This document shows, in pieces, positions 8,012 through 17,010 of a stretch of DNA of 64,000 nucleotides (position 1 is its first letter; each line of letters begins with the position of its first letter). The notes below the pieces were generated by a model. It was given only the letters and a program-made list of their open reading frames with translations, was not told where the DNA came from and made no database searches. The stretch is from Fictibacillus halophilus (GTDB lineage: Bacteria; Bacillota; Bacilli; Bacillales; Fictibacillaceae). The stretch is from positions 2,542,001-2,606,000 of the forward strand of contig NZ_JAEACF010000001.1 of NCBI RefSeq assembly GCF_016401385.1, written 5' to 3'. A program made the position numbers and the translations under genes.

Positions 8012-10399
8012 GTGAAAAAAGGGAAATGGGTATCTGCTGCACTCGCTACAATGTTGAGCTGCTCTGCTTTTTCAAGCGTTAGTGCTGCACCAACAAATGT
8101 TTTATCCGATCTACAAGCACCACAACAACACGATGATCACAAAGGACATAAGCACGGGGGCGGTCCTTTTGATTTAGGCATCGCCAACGATGAAAAATTG
8201 ATCGAAATGCTGAAGAAACAAGGTGAAATCAGTAAAAACGCATCTGAAGCAGATGCACAGAAAAAATTACAGCAATACTTACACAAAAAACAAGAGAATG
8301 CATCTAAATTCTCTGAAGGTGCCTTAGAAGACGAACATAGTGAAAAGCGTAAAGAAATTAGAAGTAAGCACAAAAAAGAAGGACTCAAAAAAGACGGTAG
8401 AAAAGAAGATAAGATTAAAAACGTAAAAGAAGAAAAGTGGAAAGGACAAAAACGCGTAGATAACGTTCTTGTTCTTATGGTTGAGTTCCCAGACTACCCT
8501 GCTACGAACATTAAAGCAGACGAAACAGATATGTTTTATGAAGAATATCCAAAGAAACACTATGAAGACTTAGTCTTTGGAAATAAAGGATACACAGGAC
8601 CGAATGGAGAAAATTTGATCTCCATGAAGCAATATTATGAACAGCAATCCGGCGGGAGTTATTCTGTAAAAGGTAGTGTTGGAGGATGGTATAAAGCTAA
8701 ACATCCAGCTGCTTATTATGGAGGTAACGTACCTACTCCAGACGGTAATGACAAGGACGCTCGTTCTCTAGTAAAAGAAGCGCTAGAAGCGGCTGCAAAA
8801 GATCCTAACATTAACCTAGGAGACTATGACCAAGAAGATCGCTACGACCTAGATGGAGATGGCAATACACGTGAAGCTGATGGTTTAGTTGATCACCTTA
8901 TGATCGTTCACTCAAGCGTTGGTGAGGAAGCTGGCGGAGGTGCACTTGCTGGTGACGCAATCTGGAGTCACCGTTGGAACCTTGGCGCACCTTTCCCAAT
9001 CGCAGGCTCAGAGTCTGAAGTTGATTATTGGAACGGCATGATGGGCGCTTACGATTATACGGTTCAACCTGCTGATGGAGCAGCTGGCGTATTTTCTCAT
9101 GAATATGGTCATGATCTTGAGCTTCCAGATGAGTACGACACACAGTACTCTGGCCAAGGTGAGCCAGTTGCATACTGGTCGATCATGTCTAGCGGAAGCT
9201 GGGCTGGTAAAGTTCCTGGTACTGAGCCAACTGGATTCAGTGCTTGGTCTAAAGAGTTCTTACAATCATACATCGGTGGTAACTGGTTAAGTGGAGAAAC
9301 GTTCGTTTACGAAGAGATCGATCGTAAAGGAATTGATGTTCTTTTAGATCAAGCTAACACGAAAGGCACGAACAATGATGCCGTTCGCGTAGATCTTCCA
9401 CAAAAAGAAACAGTAGTTAACAAGCCTTATAGCGGTGAATATCAATATTTCAGTGGTAGCGGAGATGACTTAGATAACTCCTTGGTTACTACTCTTGATC
9501 TCTCAAAAGCTTCAACTGCTACACTAAACTTTAAAACATGGTATGACATTGAAACAGATTGGGACTATGCTTCTATCAAAGTGAAAGAAGAAGGAGCTAC
9601 GGAGTGGGTAACTGTTAAAGGAAACCTGACTACGGATGCGAACCCGAATAATCAGAACCCTGGCCATGGTATTACAGGAAGCACGAATGGTGAATGGGTA
9701 AACGGGGCATTCAACCTATCTGCTTATGCTGGTAAAAAGATCGACCTGAAGTTCAACTATTGGACGGATGTCGCTGCAACAATGCCTGGATTCTTTGTAG
9801 ATGACATCTCTGTAAACGTTGATGGAACTGAAGTATTGTTTGATAATGCTGAAGGAACATCTACATTTAAGCAAGAAGGCTTCACAAAGAACCAAGGTAA
9901 ATTCTATTCTGATCATTACTACTTATTAGAATGGAGAAATCACCAAGGTGTTGATAAAGGTCTTGCTCACATCGCACGTGGTAAAAGCTTAATGTCTTAT
10001 GATGGCGGACTTATCGTGTGGTACGTGGATAACAGCTATTCAGAAAACTGGACAGGCATCCACCCTGGAGATGGCTTCTTAGGAGTAGTCGATGCGAACC
10101 AAGAAACGCTGAAATGGAGCGATGGAAAAGTTGCTTCAACACGCTACCTGATCCATGACGCTGCATTCAATACGGATAAAGGAAAGCCAATGTTCCTAGA
10201 TTACAAATCAATCAATGGAACATCGCTTACAGATAACGCGATCCATCCAAACTCCGTATTCAATGATAAAGATGACTACTCTAACCCTGGACTTCTAGAC
10301 GCTGGACGTAACGTTCCACAATACGGCCTAAAGTTCTCAGTAGAAGGAAAGAGTAAAGATAATTCTGTAGCGAAGATCAAGATCTCTCGCAAGAAATAA
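8012..10399 (+). CDS. inhA: Secreted immune inhibitor A-type metalloprotease (peptidase family M6)
   Basis: Secreted zinc protease of 795 residues, the length of Bacillus InhA. A signal peptide ends near VSAAP (about residue 29). A charged propeptide follows, starting with IANDEKLIEMLKKQGEI and rich in Lys/Glu to about residue 135. The catalytic domain bears HEYGHDLELPDEYD, matching the M6 HExxH zinc site with downstream acid. C-terminal beta-rich domains (VEG/MAM-like) complete it. InhA enzymes degrade antimicrobial peptides and other proteins. The start is the GTG at 8012, 7 nt after GGGGGA; the ATG at 7970 is out of register with a signal peptide. A terminator follows at 10412. Confidence 0.93.
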   Translation: MKKGKWVSAALATMLSCSAFSSVSAAPTNVLSDLQAPQQHDDHKGHKHGGGPFDLGIANDEKLIEMLKKQGEISKNASEADAQKKLQQYLHKKQENASKFSEGALEDEHSEKRKEIRSKHKKEGLKKDGRKEDKIKNVKEEKWKGQKRVDNVLVLMVEFPDYPATNIKADETDMFYEEYPKKHYEDLVFGNKGYTGPNGENLISMKQYYEQQSGGSYSVKGSVGGWYKAKHPAAYYGGNVPTPDGNDKDARSLVKEALEAAAKDPNINLGDYDQEDRYDLDGDGNTREADGLVDHLMIVHSSVGEEAGGGALAGDAIWSHRWNLGAPFPIAGSESEVDYWNGMMGAYDYTVQPADGAAGVFSHEYGHDLELPDEYDTQYSGQGEPVAYWSIMSSGSWAGKVPGTEPTGFSAWSKEFLQSYIGGNWLSGETFVYEEIDRKGIDVLLDQANTKGTNNDAVRVDLPQKETVVNKPYSGEYQYFSGSGDDLDNSLVTTLDLSKASTATLNFKTWYDIETDWDYASIKVKEEGATEWVTVKGNLTTDANPNNQNPGHGITGSTNGEWVNGAFNLSAYAGKKIDLKFNYWTDVAATMPGFFVDDISVNVDGTEVLFDNAEGTSTFKQEGFTKNQGKFYSDHYYLLEWRNHQGVDKGLAHIARGKSLMSYDGGLIVWYVDNSYSENWTGIHPGDGFLGVVDANQETLKWSDGKVASTRYLIHDAAFNTDKGKPMFLDYKSINGTSLTDNAIHPNSVFNDKDDYSNPGLLDAGRNVPQYGLKFSVEGKSKDNSVAKIKISRKK

Positions 10400-10411
10400 A
10401 ATTCATTCATA

Positions 10412-10446
10412 AACCCAACTGTGTTCATGCAGTTGGGTTTTATTTT
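10412..10446 (+). terminator. Terminator of inhA
   Basis: AACCCAACT-GTGTTCATGC-AGTTGGGTT followed by TTATTTT, 13 bp after the inhA stop. Confidence 0.85.
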
Positions 10447-10480
10447 CCTAGGGTAAACTGTTATATAAGGAGGGTATGAG

Positions 10481-10861
10481 ATGCAAAAGTTTATACGCGT
10501 ACTTTTAACGGTTTTTACACTAATTTTTCTTATGAGCTGCAGCACACAAGAAAACGATAATCTTCCTGGGAAAAAGGAATCAGAAGAAAAGGCAGAATCT
10601 GATCCGAAAGATTCCTCTGATTCTAAATCTGCAGAACAAAACGAGGTGACTGCCATGATTGCAAACGATGAAAAAATAATACAGATGCTTAAAAACAAAG
10701 GCGAAATTCCTGAGGATGCCACAACAGAAGAAATCAACAATGCTCTTCAAAAATATCTGCAACAAAAGAAGCCTGGAAATTTAGAGGATGAAAAAGCAAA
10801 AAAGAAGTACATCGAGGAATTGAAGCAAAAGATTCAAAAAGAAAGTAAGACAGCTGAATAA
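10481..10861 (+). CDS. Small lipoprotein with an InhA-propeptide-like domain
   Basis: 126 residues. The N-terminus MQKFIRVLLTVFTLIFLMSC is a lipoprotein signal with Cys20, followed by an acidic Ser/Asp/Glu linker to about residue 58. The remainder opens with IANDEKIIQMLKNKGEI, aligning with IANDEKLIEMLKKQGEI of the protease propeptide encoded just upstream (18 of 34 positions identical by eye), and continues into a charged helical tail. It has a strong ribosome binding site (AAGGAGGG) and lies 81 bp after inhA beyond its terminator. A lipid-anchored propeptide mimic could bind or restrain the protease; that role is inference. Confidence 0.8.
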   Translation: MQKFIRVLLTVFTLIFLMSCSTQENDNLPGKKESEEKAESDPKDSSDSKSAEQNEVTAMIANDEKIIQMLKNKGEIPEDATTEEINNALQKYLQQKKPGNLEDEKAKKKYIEELKQKIQKESKTAE

Positions 10862-10912
10862 CCCACAGCATTTAAGAGGCTGTTTTCGTATTCAGTGTTG
10901 CTTTTGAAAGTA

Positions 10913-11041
10913 GTTGATTTTCGTTTCAGATGCTCGCTTTCCGCGGGGCAGACGGTGAGCCACATTCGTACGTTACCGTATAAGTGTCTCACCTGCCCGC
11001 CTGTCCTAGCCGAGAGTCTCGCAACTTCCACTACAATCAAA
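10913..11041 (+). repeat. Dispersed ~130-bp structured repeat, copy B
   Basis: Carries the core CTCGCTTTCCGCGGGGCAG, the pair GGTGAG/CTCACC and the loop pair ACATTCGTACG/CGTATAAGTGT. The inner ends are GTTGATT and AATCAA. Outer flanks GTTGCTTTT (about 10897) and AAAAGCAAC (about 11070) are also inverted, so the full unit may span about 10895-11081. This fills most of the 10862-11198 gap together with the terminator at 11140. Confidence 0.9.
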
Positions 11042-11139
11042 AAGTCAAAGAAGGAATAGAAAAAGACTTAAAAGCAACAATCTTTTAGAACGCATTCAAT
11101 ATAAAAGATTTAAATCAGCAACATTCTAATAAAAAGACA

Positions 11140-11193
11140 AAAAAAGATGGTTTAAAGTGTCTAAACTTACAACACTTTAAAACCATCTTTTTT
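11140..11193. terminator. Bidirectional terminator downstream of the MMPL gene
   Basis: AAAAAAGATGGTTTAAAGTGT pairs with ACACTTTAA-ACCATCTTTTTT over about 18 bp, with A and T tracts on both sides. It lies 6 bp beyond the MMPL stop. Confidence 0.85.
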
Positions 11194-11198
11194 ATTAC

Positions 11199-14100
11199 TT
11201 AGCTTCGTTTATAAGGCCACCAGTTTGCTTCTCCAAAGTTCTTAACTAGAACCGGAATGAGCAATGGCAGAACGACAAATGCGTATAGAAGCAATCCTAC
11301 TAGGATGATGGACGCGATCTGCAATAGTGAAAGCATTCCCGAAGGCATCATCGCAGCAAACGTTCCACCTAATATGATCACGGCTGAAATAATAACCGTT
11401 CCCATCTTTTTCATAGCGAGAAGCATCGCATCGGCAACCGTAAGATTTTTATATTCGTTAAAGCGATCCATTAAGAAGATGCTATAATCCACACCCAGTG
11501 CGACTAGGATTACGAATCCAAAGAACGGAACAGCCCAGCTGATTCCTGTGTATCCAAGTAGGTTCACATAGATAAATTCATTGATTCCCATTGACGTGTA
11601 GTACGTTAAAATGAGAGAACCGATCAGGTAGACAGGCATAATCAATGAACGGAACAAGAATACAAGAATGATCGAGATTCCTACTAGCATGAGCAGAACG
11701 GTTCTTGAAAAATCATTGCTAGAAACAGTCTGTAAGTCAGCGTTTGAACTCGTGATTCCCCCCACTGCCACTTTTGCGTTTTCTAGCTCCGTTCCTTTTG
11801 TCACTCTATTGATCGCTTCTTTCATCTCGCCTACTTCATCAATTGACTCGTTAGAATAAGGGTTGATTCCAAACACGACATCCATCGTCATCGTTTTGCG
11901 ATCTTCTGATAGATAAGCATCCAGTGCCTGTTCAAAATCCTTGCTTTGAAGGACCTCTTCTGGCATATAAAAAGCACTCTTATCCTTTGTTTCGGCTAGG
12001 TTATTCAAATAATCCTGCGCAGAACCAAGACCATCTGAAACTTGATTCAATCCGTCAGCACTCTGATCTAAACCAGTCGTTAACTGACTAAACTGACCAC
12101 CAAGGTCTTCAAATCCTTTTAAAAGTTCCTGTTGGCCGCTATTGATACCGTTTAAGCCGTTTGTTAACTTAGGCACATTATCAACGATCTGACCCTGACC
12201 ATCAGCAAGTTGCCCCAGACCTGACTGAAGTTGATTCGTACCATCGATCACTTGCTGAAGTCCACCGATAATGCCTTGTTGATAGCCGTTTATCTCTTTA
12301 AATTTACCATTAGCTTGTTGAACACCTGATGAAATTTGATTCAATCCACCATTTAATTGGTCCAAGTTATTTTGAAGAACAGGCAGTTGATTTTGAGTTA
12401 CTTTCACTGTGTTCTTTATCTTCTGATACTCGGCATCGTCATCTGCAATCCCATAACGATCTTCCAACTCTTGAAAGTCTTGATCCGTAATTGATGCCAA
12501 TGCAGTTTTCAAGCTTCCTAATCCTTGCCCTAGTTTTACGTAGTTTGATTGGATCGTTGATAGATTTGATCCTGCTTGTTCATAACCCTGCTGAATCTTT
12601 TGATAACCAGACAGCAGCTCTTGTTGTTTAGCTTTTATCTGTTGTAATCCCTTTTCTGCGTCAGCTGCTCCCAGCGTTCCTTTTCGAATGCCATCTTCAA
12701 TCTTCAACAGATTCCTTTGAATCTCAGTTAAACCAGATTGAGTAGCACTTGTGCCGTCGATAAGCTGCTGAATGCCGTCAGTCGCACCAGTCAGCTGCGG
12801 CTCAGATTTTGATAACTCTCCGCTCGCTTCCATAAGCCCACTGCTGATTTTATTGATCCCTTCTTTTCCATCACCGAGGCCATCTTCTAAGCTTTCTGCC
12901 TGCTTGTAGACAAAGAAATCTTCGACCGGTTCGCCTGTAGGCCTAGAAACAGACCTTACCGCATCAACATGATTAACCTTTTCTAGTTCCTGACTAATCT
13001 TTTCAGCAAGCTCCATGTATGGAGTCGAGTCCATCTTTTCATCATTTTTTATAACGATGTTGGTTGGCATCGACTCTCCCGCTCCAAAGCTTTTTTCAAT
13101 CACATTAAACGCTTGGATCGAAGAAACATCCCCTGAGATTTCTTCTAAAGAGTTAAACGATAGTTTCCCATCATACGTCACAAGAAACGGTACGCATATG
13201 ACCGCAACGAGTATGAGCGATAACAATGGACGCTTTAAAGAAAAGTTCCCTGCAACTGCCCAGAGCTTGCTTTCGCCATGCTCTGCTTTTTTCTTAGATG
13301 GCCAAAAAATCTTCTGACCTAAGACCATCATGAAGAAAGGAACAATCGTGAATAGCGCTACTAAAAGTATACCTACACCAACCGCGACCGCTGCTGCTGA
13401 TTGATATAGAATAAACTGAGAAAAACCGATTGCAGCAAAACCGATCATGACCGCCAAACCACTAAAGAAAACGGTACGTCCAGCCTGGCGATACGTCGCG
13501 ATGATCGCTTCTGTTTTACTTTCTGTGAGCGATAATTCCTCTTTATATCGACTTAGCAAAAGGATACAATAATCTGTTCCGATTCCAAACAATACAGCGA
13601 CTAAAAAGATCTGTGTATAGTTAGAGATCGGAAAGTCAAATGAATCTACTAACATGGCTACGATCGATTGAGAAGCGAGATATGTCACACCAACGGTTAG
13701 CAATGGAATAAGTGGCGCAACTACAGATCTGAATACTAAAAGCAACACGCCAAGAATGAAAACAACTGTAATTCCTTCTGTTTTCTTAAGACCTTCTTCA
13801 GAACTCTTTACAAGATCTTCGTTGATCATCCAATTGCTTGTGTAATAATGTTCTACTTTATTGTCTTCAATCGTTTTATATAGAGCCTCATTCACTTCAC
13901 TTGGCTCTCGGTCATTCCAAGCTACTTTTATAGACGTTAAGATGGAGTTTCCATCTTTTGAGACTAACTGCTTCTCAAGACTTTTTTCATTAAAGTGAGT
14001 CAGAATCTCCGTGATTCCAAGTTCTTCTTTATTTTTTTCAAGTTGACGGATTGCATGCTCAACCTCTTTTTTATCTGCAGCGCTAAGTCCTTTCTCATCG

Positions 14101-14321
14101 GTAAAGACCAATGCTACAGAAGACTCATCTCCACCGCCTTCTTGTTTCTGGACTTCGCTCATAATGTCTGAGGCTAATGACGACGAATAGCCATCTGGTA
14201 CATCGACTTGTCCTTTTTCTCGAACAAGCTCAGCCATATTAGGTGCCGAGATCATAAGGACGGCAACTATAGCAATCCATGCAATAAGCACCAGCCATTT
14301 TTGTTTTAAAATAAACCGCAC
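11199..14321 (-). CDS. MMPL/RND family membrane transporter (YdfJ-like)
   Basis: 1040-residue inner-membrane protein with two MMPL modules: a TM segment at residues 7-27 followed by a TM cluster at about 180-370, and a second cluster at about 860-1030 (motifs FGIGTDYCILLLSRY and ALGVDYSIFLMDRF). Between them is a long extracellular helical region (about 490-790) rich in Gln, Gly and Leu with repeated GLxQI / QLxSGL units, as in YhgE/Pip-type proteins. MMPL proteins export lipids or drugs; the substrate here is unknown. The start is GTG behind GGGGAG. It sits 15 bp after marR, so it is probably co-transcribed with and repressed by that regulator. Confidence 0.9.
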   Translation of the reverse strand: MRFILKQKWLVLIAWIAIVAVLMISAPNMAELVREKGQVDVPDGYSSSLASDIMSEVQKQEGGGDESSVALVFTDEKGLSAADKKEVEHAIRQLEKNKEELGITEILTHFNEKSLEKQLVSKDGNSILTSIKVAWNDREPSEVNEALYKTIEDNKVEHYYTSNWMINEDLVKSSEEGLKKTEGITVVFILGVLLLVFRSVVAPLIPLLTVGVTYLASQSIVAMLVDSFDFPISNYTQIFLVAVLFGIGTDYCILLLSRYKEELSLTESKTEAIIATYRQAGRTVFFSGLAVMIGFAAIGFSQFILYQSAAAVAVGVGILLVALFTIVPFFMMVLGQKIFWPSKKKAEHGESKLWAVAGNFSLKRPLLSLILVAVICVPFLVTYDGKLSFNSLEEISGDVSSIQAFNVIEKSFGAGESMPTNIVIKNDEKMDSTPYMELAEKISQELEKVNHVDAVRSVSRPTGEPVEDFFVYKQAESLEDGLGDGKEGINKISSGLMEASGELSKSEPQLTGATDGIQQLIDGTSATQSGLTEIQRNLLKIEDGIRKGTLGAADAEKGLQQIKAKQQELLSGYQKIQQGYEQAGSNLSTIQSNYVKLGQGLGSLKTALASITDQDFQELEDRYGIADDDAEYQKIKNTVKVTQNQLPVLQNNLDQLNGGLNQISSGVQQANGKFKEINGYQQGIIGGLQQVIDGTNQLQSGLGQLADGQGQIVDNVPKLTNGLNGINSGQQELLKGFEDLGGQFSQLTTGLDQSADGLNQVSDGLGSAQDYLNNLAETKDKSAFYMPEEVLQSKDFEQALDAYLSEDRKTMTMDVVFGINPYSNESIDEVGEMKEAINRVTKGTELENAKVAVGGITSSNADLQTVSSNDFSRTVLLMLVGISIILVFLFRSLIMPVYLIGSLILTYYTSMGINEFIYVNLLGYTGISWAVPFFGFVILVALGVDYSIFLMDRFNEYKNLTVADAMLLAMKKMGTVIISAVIILGGTFAAMMPSGMLSLLQIASIILVGLLLYAFVVLPLLIPVLVKNFGEANWWPYKRS

Positions 14322-14336
14322 GATTTCTCCCCCTGC

Positions 14337-14789
14337 CTACTGTTTTTCCTGAAGTGTCGTTAAGATGTTGTTGATCTTTTCGTACGTGTCAATAAACTGT
14401 TTGATCTCCTGCTCCTCAAACTGAGTAATGATGGATTCTACCAAGTTATAAATTCTTTCTTCTGTTTTTTTGTAAAGCTCAAGCCCTGTTTCCGTTAATG
14501 TGAGATAAACGACGCGGCGATCGTTTTGATCTCTCGTTCTCTCAATCAAGTCTTGATCCCACAATTTTGTGATCACAGCTGTAATGGCACTTTTCTTCAC
14601 ATCAAATACTTTTGCTAGTTCGGTTGATGTGCAGTTCTCAGTCTTGTAGATATACTTCAATGTATAAAATTGATCATTTGAAAGTTCACTCTGTAGCTGT
14701 TCTTTTACAAGGGACTCCCCTTTTTTGTGAACAGCAAATGTGAGATCGATATAACGATCAACAAGTTCTTTAATGGATAGTTGTGACAT
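14337..14789 (-). CDS. MarR family transcriptional regulator
   Basis: 150-residue winged-helix regulator. The recognition region LAKVFDVKKSAITAVITKLWDQDLIER and the wing RDQNDRRVVYLTLTE are typical of MarR. It precedes the MMPL transporter in one operon. The chosen start is the ATG at 14789 with AGGAGG 5 nt upstream; the ATG at 14810 would add seven residues and place the ribosome binding site inside the coding sequence. A perfect 15-bp palindrome upstream (14821-14835) is the likely autoregulatory operator. Confidence 0.92.
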   Translation of the reverse strand: MSQLSIKELVDRYIDLTFAVHKKGESLVKEQLQSELSNDQFYTLKYIYKTENCTSTELAKVFDVKKSAITAVITKLWDQDLIERTRDQNDRRVVYLTLTETGLELYKKTEERIYNLVESIITQFEEQEIKQFIDTYEKINNILTTLQEKQ

Positions 14790-14820
14790 ACTAACCTCCT
14801 GTTGGTTCATTTTTTTAACT

Positions 14821-14835
14821 GTTCAATTATTGAAC
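14821..14835. promoter_or_regulatory. Palindromic operator candidate for the MarR regulator
   Basis: GTTCAATTATTGAAC is a perfect 7-1-7 palindrome placed between the promoter and the marR start. Its size and symmetry suit a MarR dimer. Confidence 0.65.
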
Positions 14836-14852
14836 TATCTATTTCCAGATTT

Positions 14853-14882
14853 AGATTACATGGTGGACAAGTAGCTTGTCAA
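14853..14882 (-). promoter_or_regulatory. SigA-type promoter of the marR-mmpL operon
   Basis: On the minus strand, TTGACA (14882-14877), an 18-bp spacer and TAATCT (14858-14853). The palindrome at 14821-14835 lies about 18 bp downstream of the -10, so repressor binding would block early elongation or overlap the start site. Confidence 0.55.
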
Positions 14883-14924
14883 TCACTCTTCTATAACTTT
14901 TACAGTGATCTATTTAAACGTAAC

Positions 14925-14951
14925 AAAAAAGACATATCTCTTTAGATATGC
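14925..14951 (-). terminator. Terminator of the DinB gene
   Basis: On the minus strand, GGCATATCT-AAAG-AGATATGTC followed by TTTTTT. Confidence 0.85.
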
Positions 14952-14965
14952 CTTCTTCCTCATTC

Positions 14966-15487
14966 TTATGAAGTTTGCTTACTTTCTTGTAGTGAATAGA
15001 GATAAAAAATATAATCGATCGATGCTCCTTTATAGCCGAGTTGATTGACGATTGCAGATAAATGTCCTCGATGATACGTACCATGATTCACGATGTGCTG
15101 AACAAGATCACCATAGGTTGAATGTAGTGTTCCGAAATGTGGATGATGAACAGTGATATCAGCGGATAAATCTTCAAGTCCTATGATGAAGTTCTCGTAG
15201 TCTTCAGACATTGCTTCAAATTTCATTTGCATATTTTGTAGATCTGCAGCATTTAATTCTTCGTGTAGCTGTTTAACGGAGTTAAAAATATCTTCGAATG
15301 TTTTCCCTTTTAGTACTTGTAGCCATACATAATCGACTTGATACATGTGAACAAGAACATTAGCGATCGAAGGAAAAACACTTTCTACCTCTTTCCTATA
15401 CATTTCGGTTGGGAGTTCTTTTAGTTTCTCAAATACTCTCTCATTAGCCCAAAAGTTAAATTGTTGAAGTTGTAGCGATTTATTCAT
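14966..15487 (-). CDS. DinB/YfiT-like metal-dependent protein
   Basis: 173-residue four-helix-bundle protein of the DinB superfamily. Three histidine ligands are suggested by NVLVHMYQVDYVW and by the C-terminal HIVNHGTYHRGHLSAIV. Members include bacillithiol or mycothiol S-transferases (BstA-like) and DNA-damage-induced proteins, so the exact reaction is unknown. Strong GGAGG before ATG; monocistronic. Confidence 0.85.
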   Translation of the reverse strand: MNKSLQLQQFNFWANERVFEKLKELPTEMYRKEVESVFPSIANVLVHMYQVDYVWLQVLKGKTFEDIFNSVKQLHEELNAADLQNMQMKFEAMSEDYENFIIGLEDLSADITVHHPHFGTLHSTYGDLVQHIVNHGTYHRGHLSAIVNQLGYKGASIDYIFYLYSLQESKQTS

Positions 15488-15617
15488 CCTTCATACCTCC
15501 AGATTGTTTTTCATGGTACTTAATTCGATGACGGATTGAATAAATCCTTTAAAAAATGCAAACAACTGTTCTTTTTCGAAAGTAACGTATGCTGTATGAG
15601 AAATAGTTAATTTCTGT

Positions 15618-15656
15618 TTCACGCTGCTCGCTTTCCGCGGTTCAAACTGTGAGCAC
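15618..15656 (+). repeat. Remnant of the dispersed ~130-bp repeat
   Basis: GCTCGCTTTCCGCGG and a following GTGAGC match the left arm of the repeat core, but the right arm is absent, so this copy is truncated or decayed. The rest of the 15488-15844 gap shows no convincing gene; open frames there lack ribosome binding sites. Confidence 0.65.
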
Positions 15657-15844
15657 AACGTATGCTAGAGCTTTTACAACGAAGAAACGCATACCCAGAG
15701 AGGTATTCAAAAGTATCAATCCAGAAGTTTACTCTCTTAATCAAAAAATTTTTGGGTTTTATCCACGAGTTTTACTTCTCATTCCAAAAGTTATCTGCGA
15801 GTCGACAAACTTCGACAAACCCAGTAACTCAAATACCCCACATC

Positions 15845-15874
15845 AAAAAAGCGCACTCCACTCAGGAGTACGCT
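15845..15874 (-). terminator. Terminator of the first LLM oxidoreductase gene
   Basis: On the minus strand, AGCGTACTCC-TGAG-TGGAGTGCGCT followed by TTTTTT. Confidence 0.85.
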
Positions 15875-15888
15875 AATCACCACACATT

Positions 15889-16902
15889 TTATTTTACGAT
15901 CTCCGATAACAACTGGAATGAACGCAATCGTGCAGCATGGTCGTAGATTTGGCCATTTACGATGATCTCATCTGCCTGTGTTTCGTCTAAGAACGCTTGC
16001 AGCTTAGCTTTGACCGTTTCTGGACTGCCGATAAAGGATGTGCGTAACTGCTGATCGAGTGCCGCTTTTTCATAGGGACTCCAGATGCCATCCATGCTAT
16101 CAACAGGTGGCTTCAACTTGGTTGGGTTTCCACGCACTAAGTTGACGAACTGCTGTTGAAGAGATGTAGCGATACGCCCTGCTTCCTCATCTGTATCTGC
16201 TACAACCACGTTTGCTCCCACCATCGCATACGGTTTCTCAAGTACTTCAGATGGCGTAAACGTATTACGGTATAACTCTAGTGCAGGAATCGTGTTGTCT
16301 GGCGAAAAATGACTCGCGAATGCAAACGGAAGTCCTTCTCTACCTGCCAATCGTGCACTAAAGCCGCTTGAACCTAAAAGCCAGATCGGAATATCTTGAC
16401 CTTCTCCAGGAACCGCTCTTACTTTCATAGGCGATTCTGCTCGTTCTGGATCTAGATACGTTCGCAATTCCTCTAGCTGGTACGGAAAATCATCACCCAT
16501 GTTGCCTAGATCACGTCGAAGCGCTTGTGCTGTTATCTGGTCTGTTCCAGGAGCTCGTCCGAGTCCGAGGTCAATTCTACCTGGATACAGGGAATCAAGT
16601 GTGCCGAATTGTTCAGCAATCACGAGTGGCGCGTGGTTAGGAAGCATGATTCCGCCAGAGCCGACACGAATTTTAGACGTACCACCCGCCACATGACCGA
16701 TCACGACTGAAGTAGCAGAGCTCGCGATTCCAGGCATATTATGATGTTCAGCCAGCCAATAACGGTTGTATCCCCATTTTTCAGCATGCTGAGCAAGATC
16801 TAGCGTATTCTTAAACGATTCAGATACAGTTCCACCTTCAACGACCGGTGCAAGGTCAAGAACTGACCATTTCACATCACTTAAACTTTTTTTACTGGAC
16901 AT
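15889..16902 (-). CDS. LLM class flavin-dependent oxidoreductase (bacterial luciferase-like)
   Basis: 337 residues with the family signature [14 protein letters not shown] near residue 47, the flavin-pocket segment [21 protein letters not shown] (here [20 protein letters not shown]), and [15 protein letters not shown]. These TIM-barrel enzymes use FMNH2 for monooxygenation or related reactions. Closest in layout to the YceB/YhbW/YwcH group; substrate unknown. Starts with ATG behind GGAGG. The next upstream gene is a paralogue, separated by 108 bp, so co-transcription is possible. Confidence 0.9.
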   Translation of the reverse strand: MSSKKSLSDVKWSVLDLAPVVEGGTVSESFKNTLDLAQHAEKWGYNRYWLAEHHNMPGIASSATSVVIGHVAGGTSKIRVGSGGIMLPNHAPLVIAEQFGTLDSLYPGRIDLGLGRAPGTDQITAQALRRDLGNMGDDFPYQLEELRTYLDPERAESPMKVRAVPGEGQDIPIWLLGSSGFSARLAGREGLPFAFASHFSPDNTIPALELYRNTFTPSEVLEKPYAMVGANVVVADTDEEAGRIATSLQQQFVNLVRGNPTKLKPPVDSMDGIWSPYEKAALDQQLRTSFIGSPETVKAKLQAFLDETQADEIIVNGQIYDHAARLRSFQLLSEIVK

Positions 16903-17010
16903 CGTAACGTCCTCCTTATTTAAAGCAACAAAAAATTAGCTACTATATTTTAATAATTCGCTACTAGTATAACAAGTTTGCTTTCTTAAATAAAAAATAC
17001 TGCTTATCCC

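Noticed and set aside
10276-10740. 154-residue minus-strand frame spanning inhA end and the lipoprotein gene
   Set aside because: It overlaps two plus-strand genes and a terminator and has no ribosome binding site.
15649-15946. Overlapping 75- and 94-residue frames downstream of the DinB gene
   Set aside because: No ribosome binding site, two competing frames, and overlap with the end of the LLM gene.
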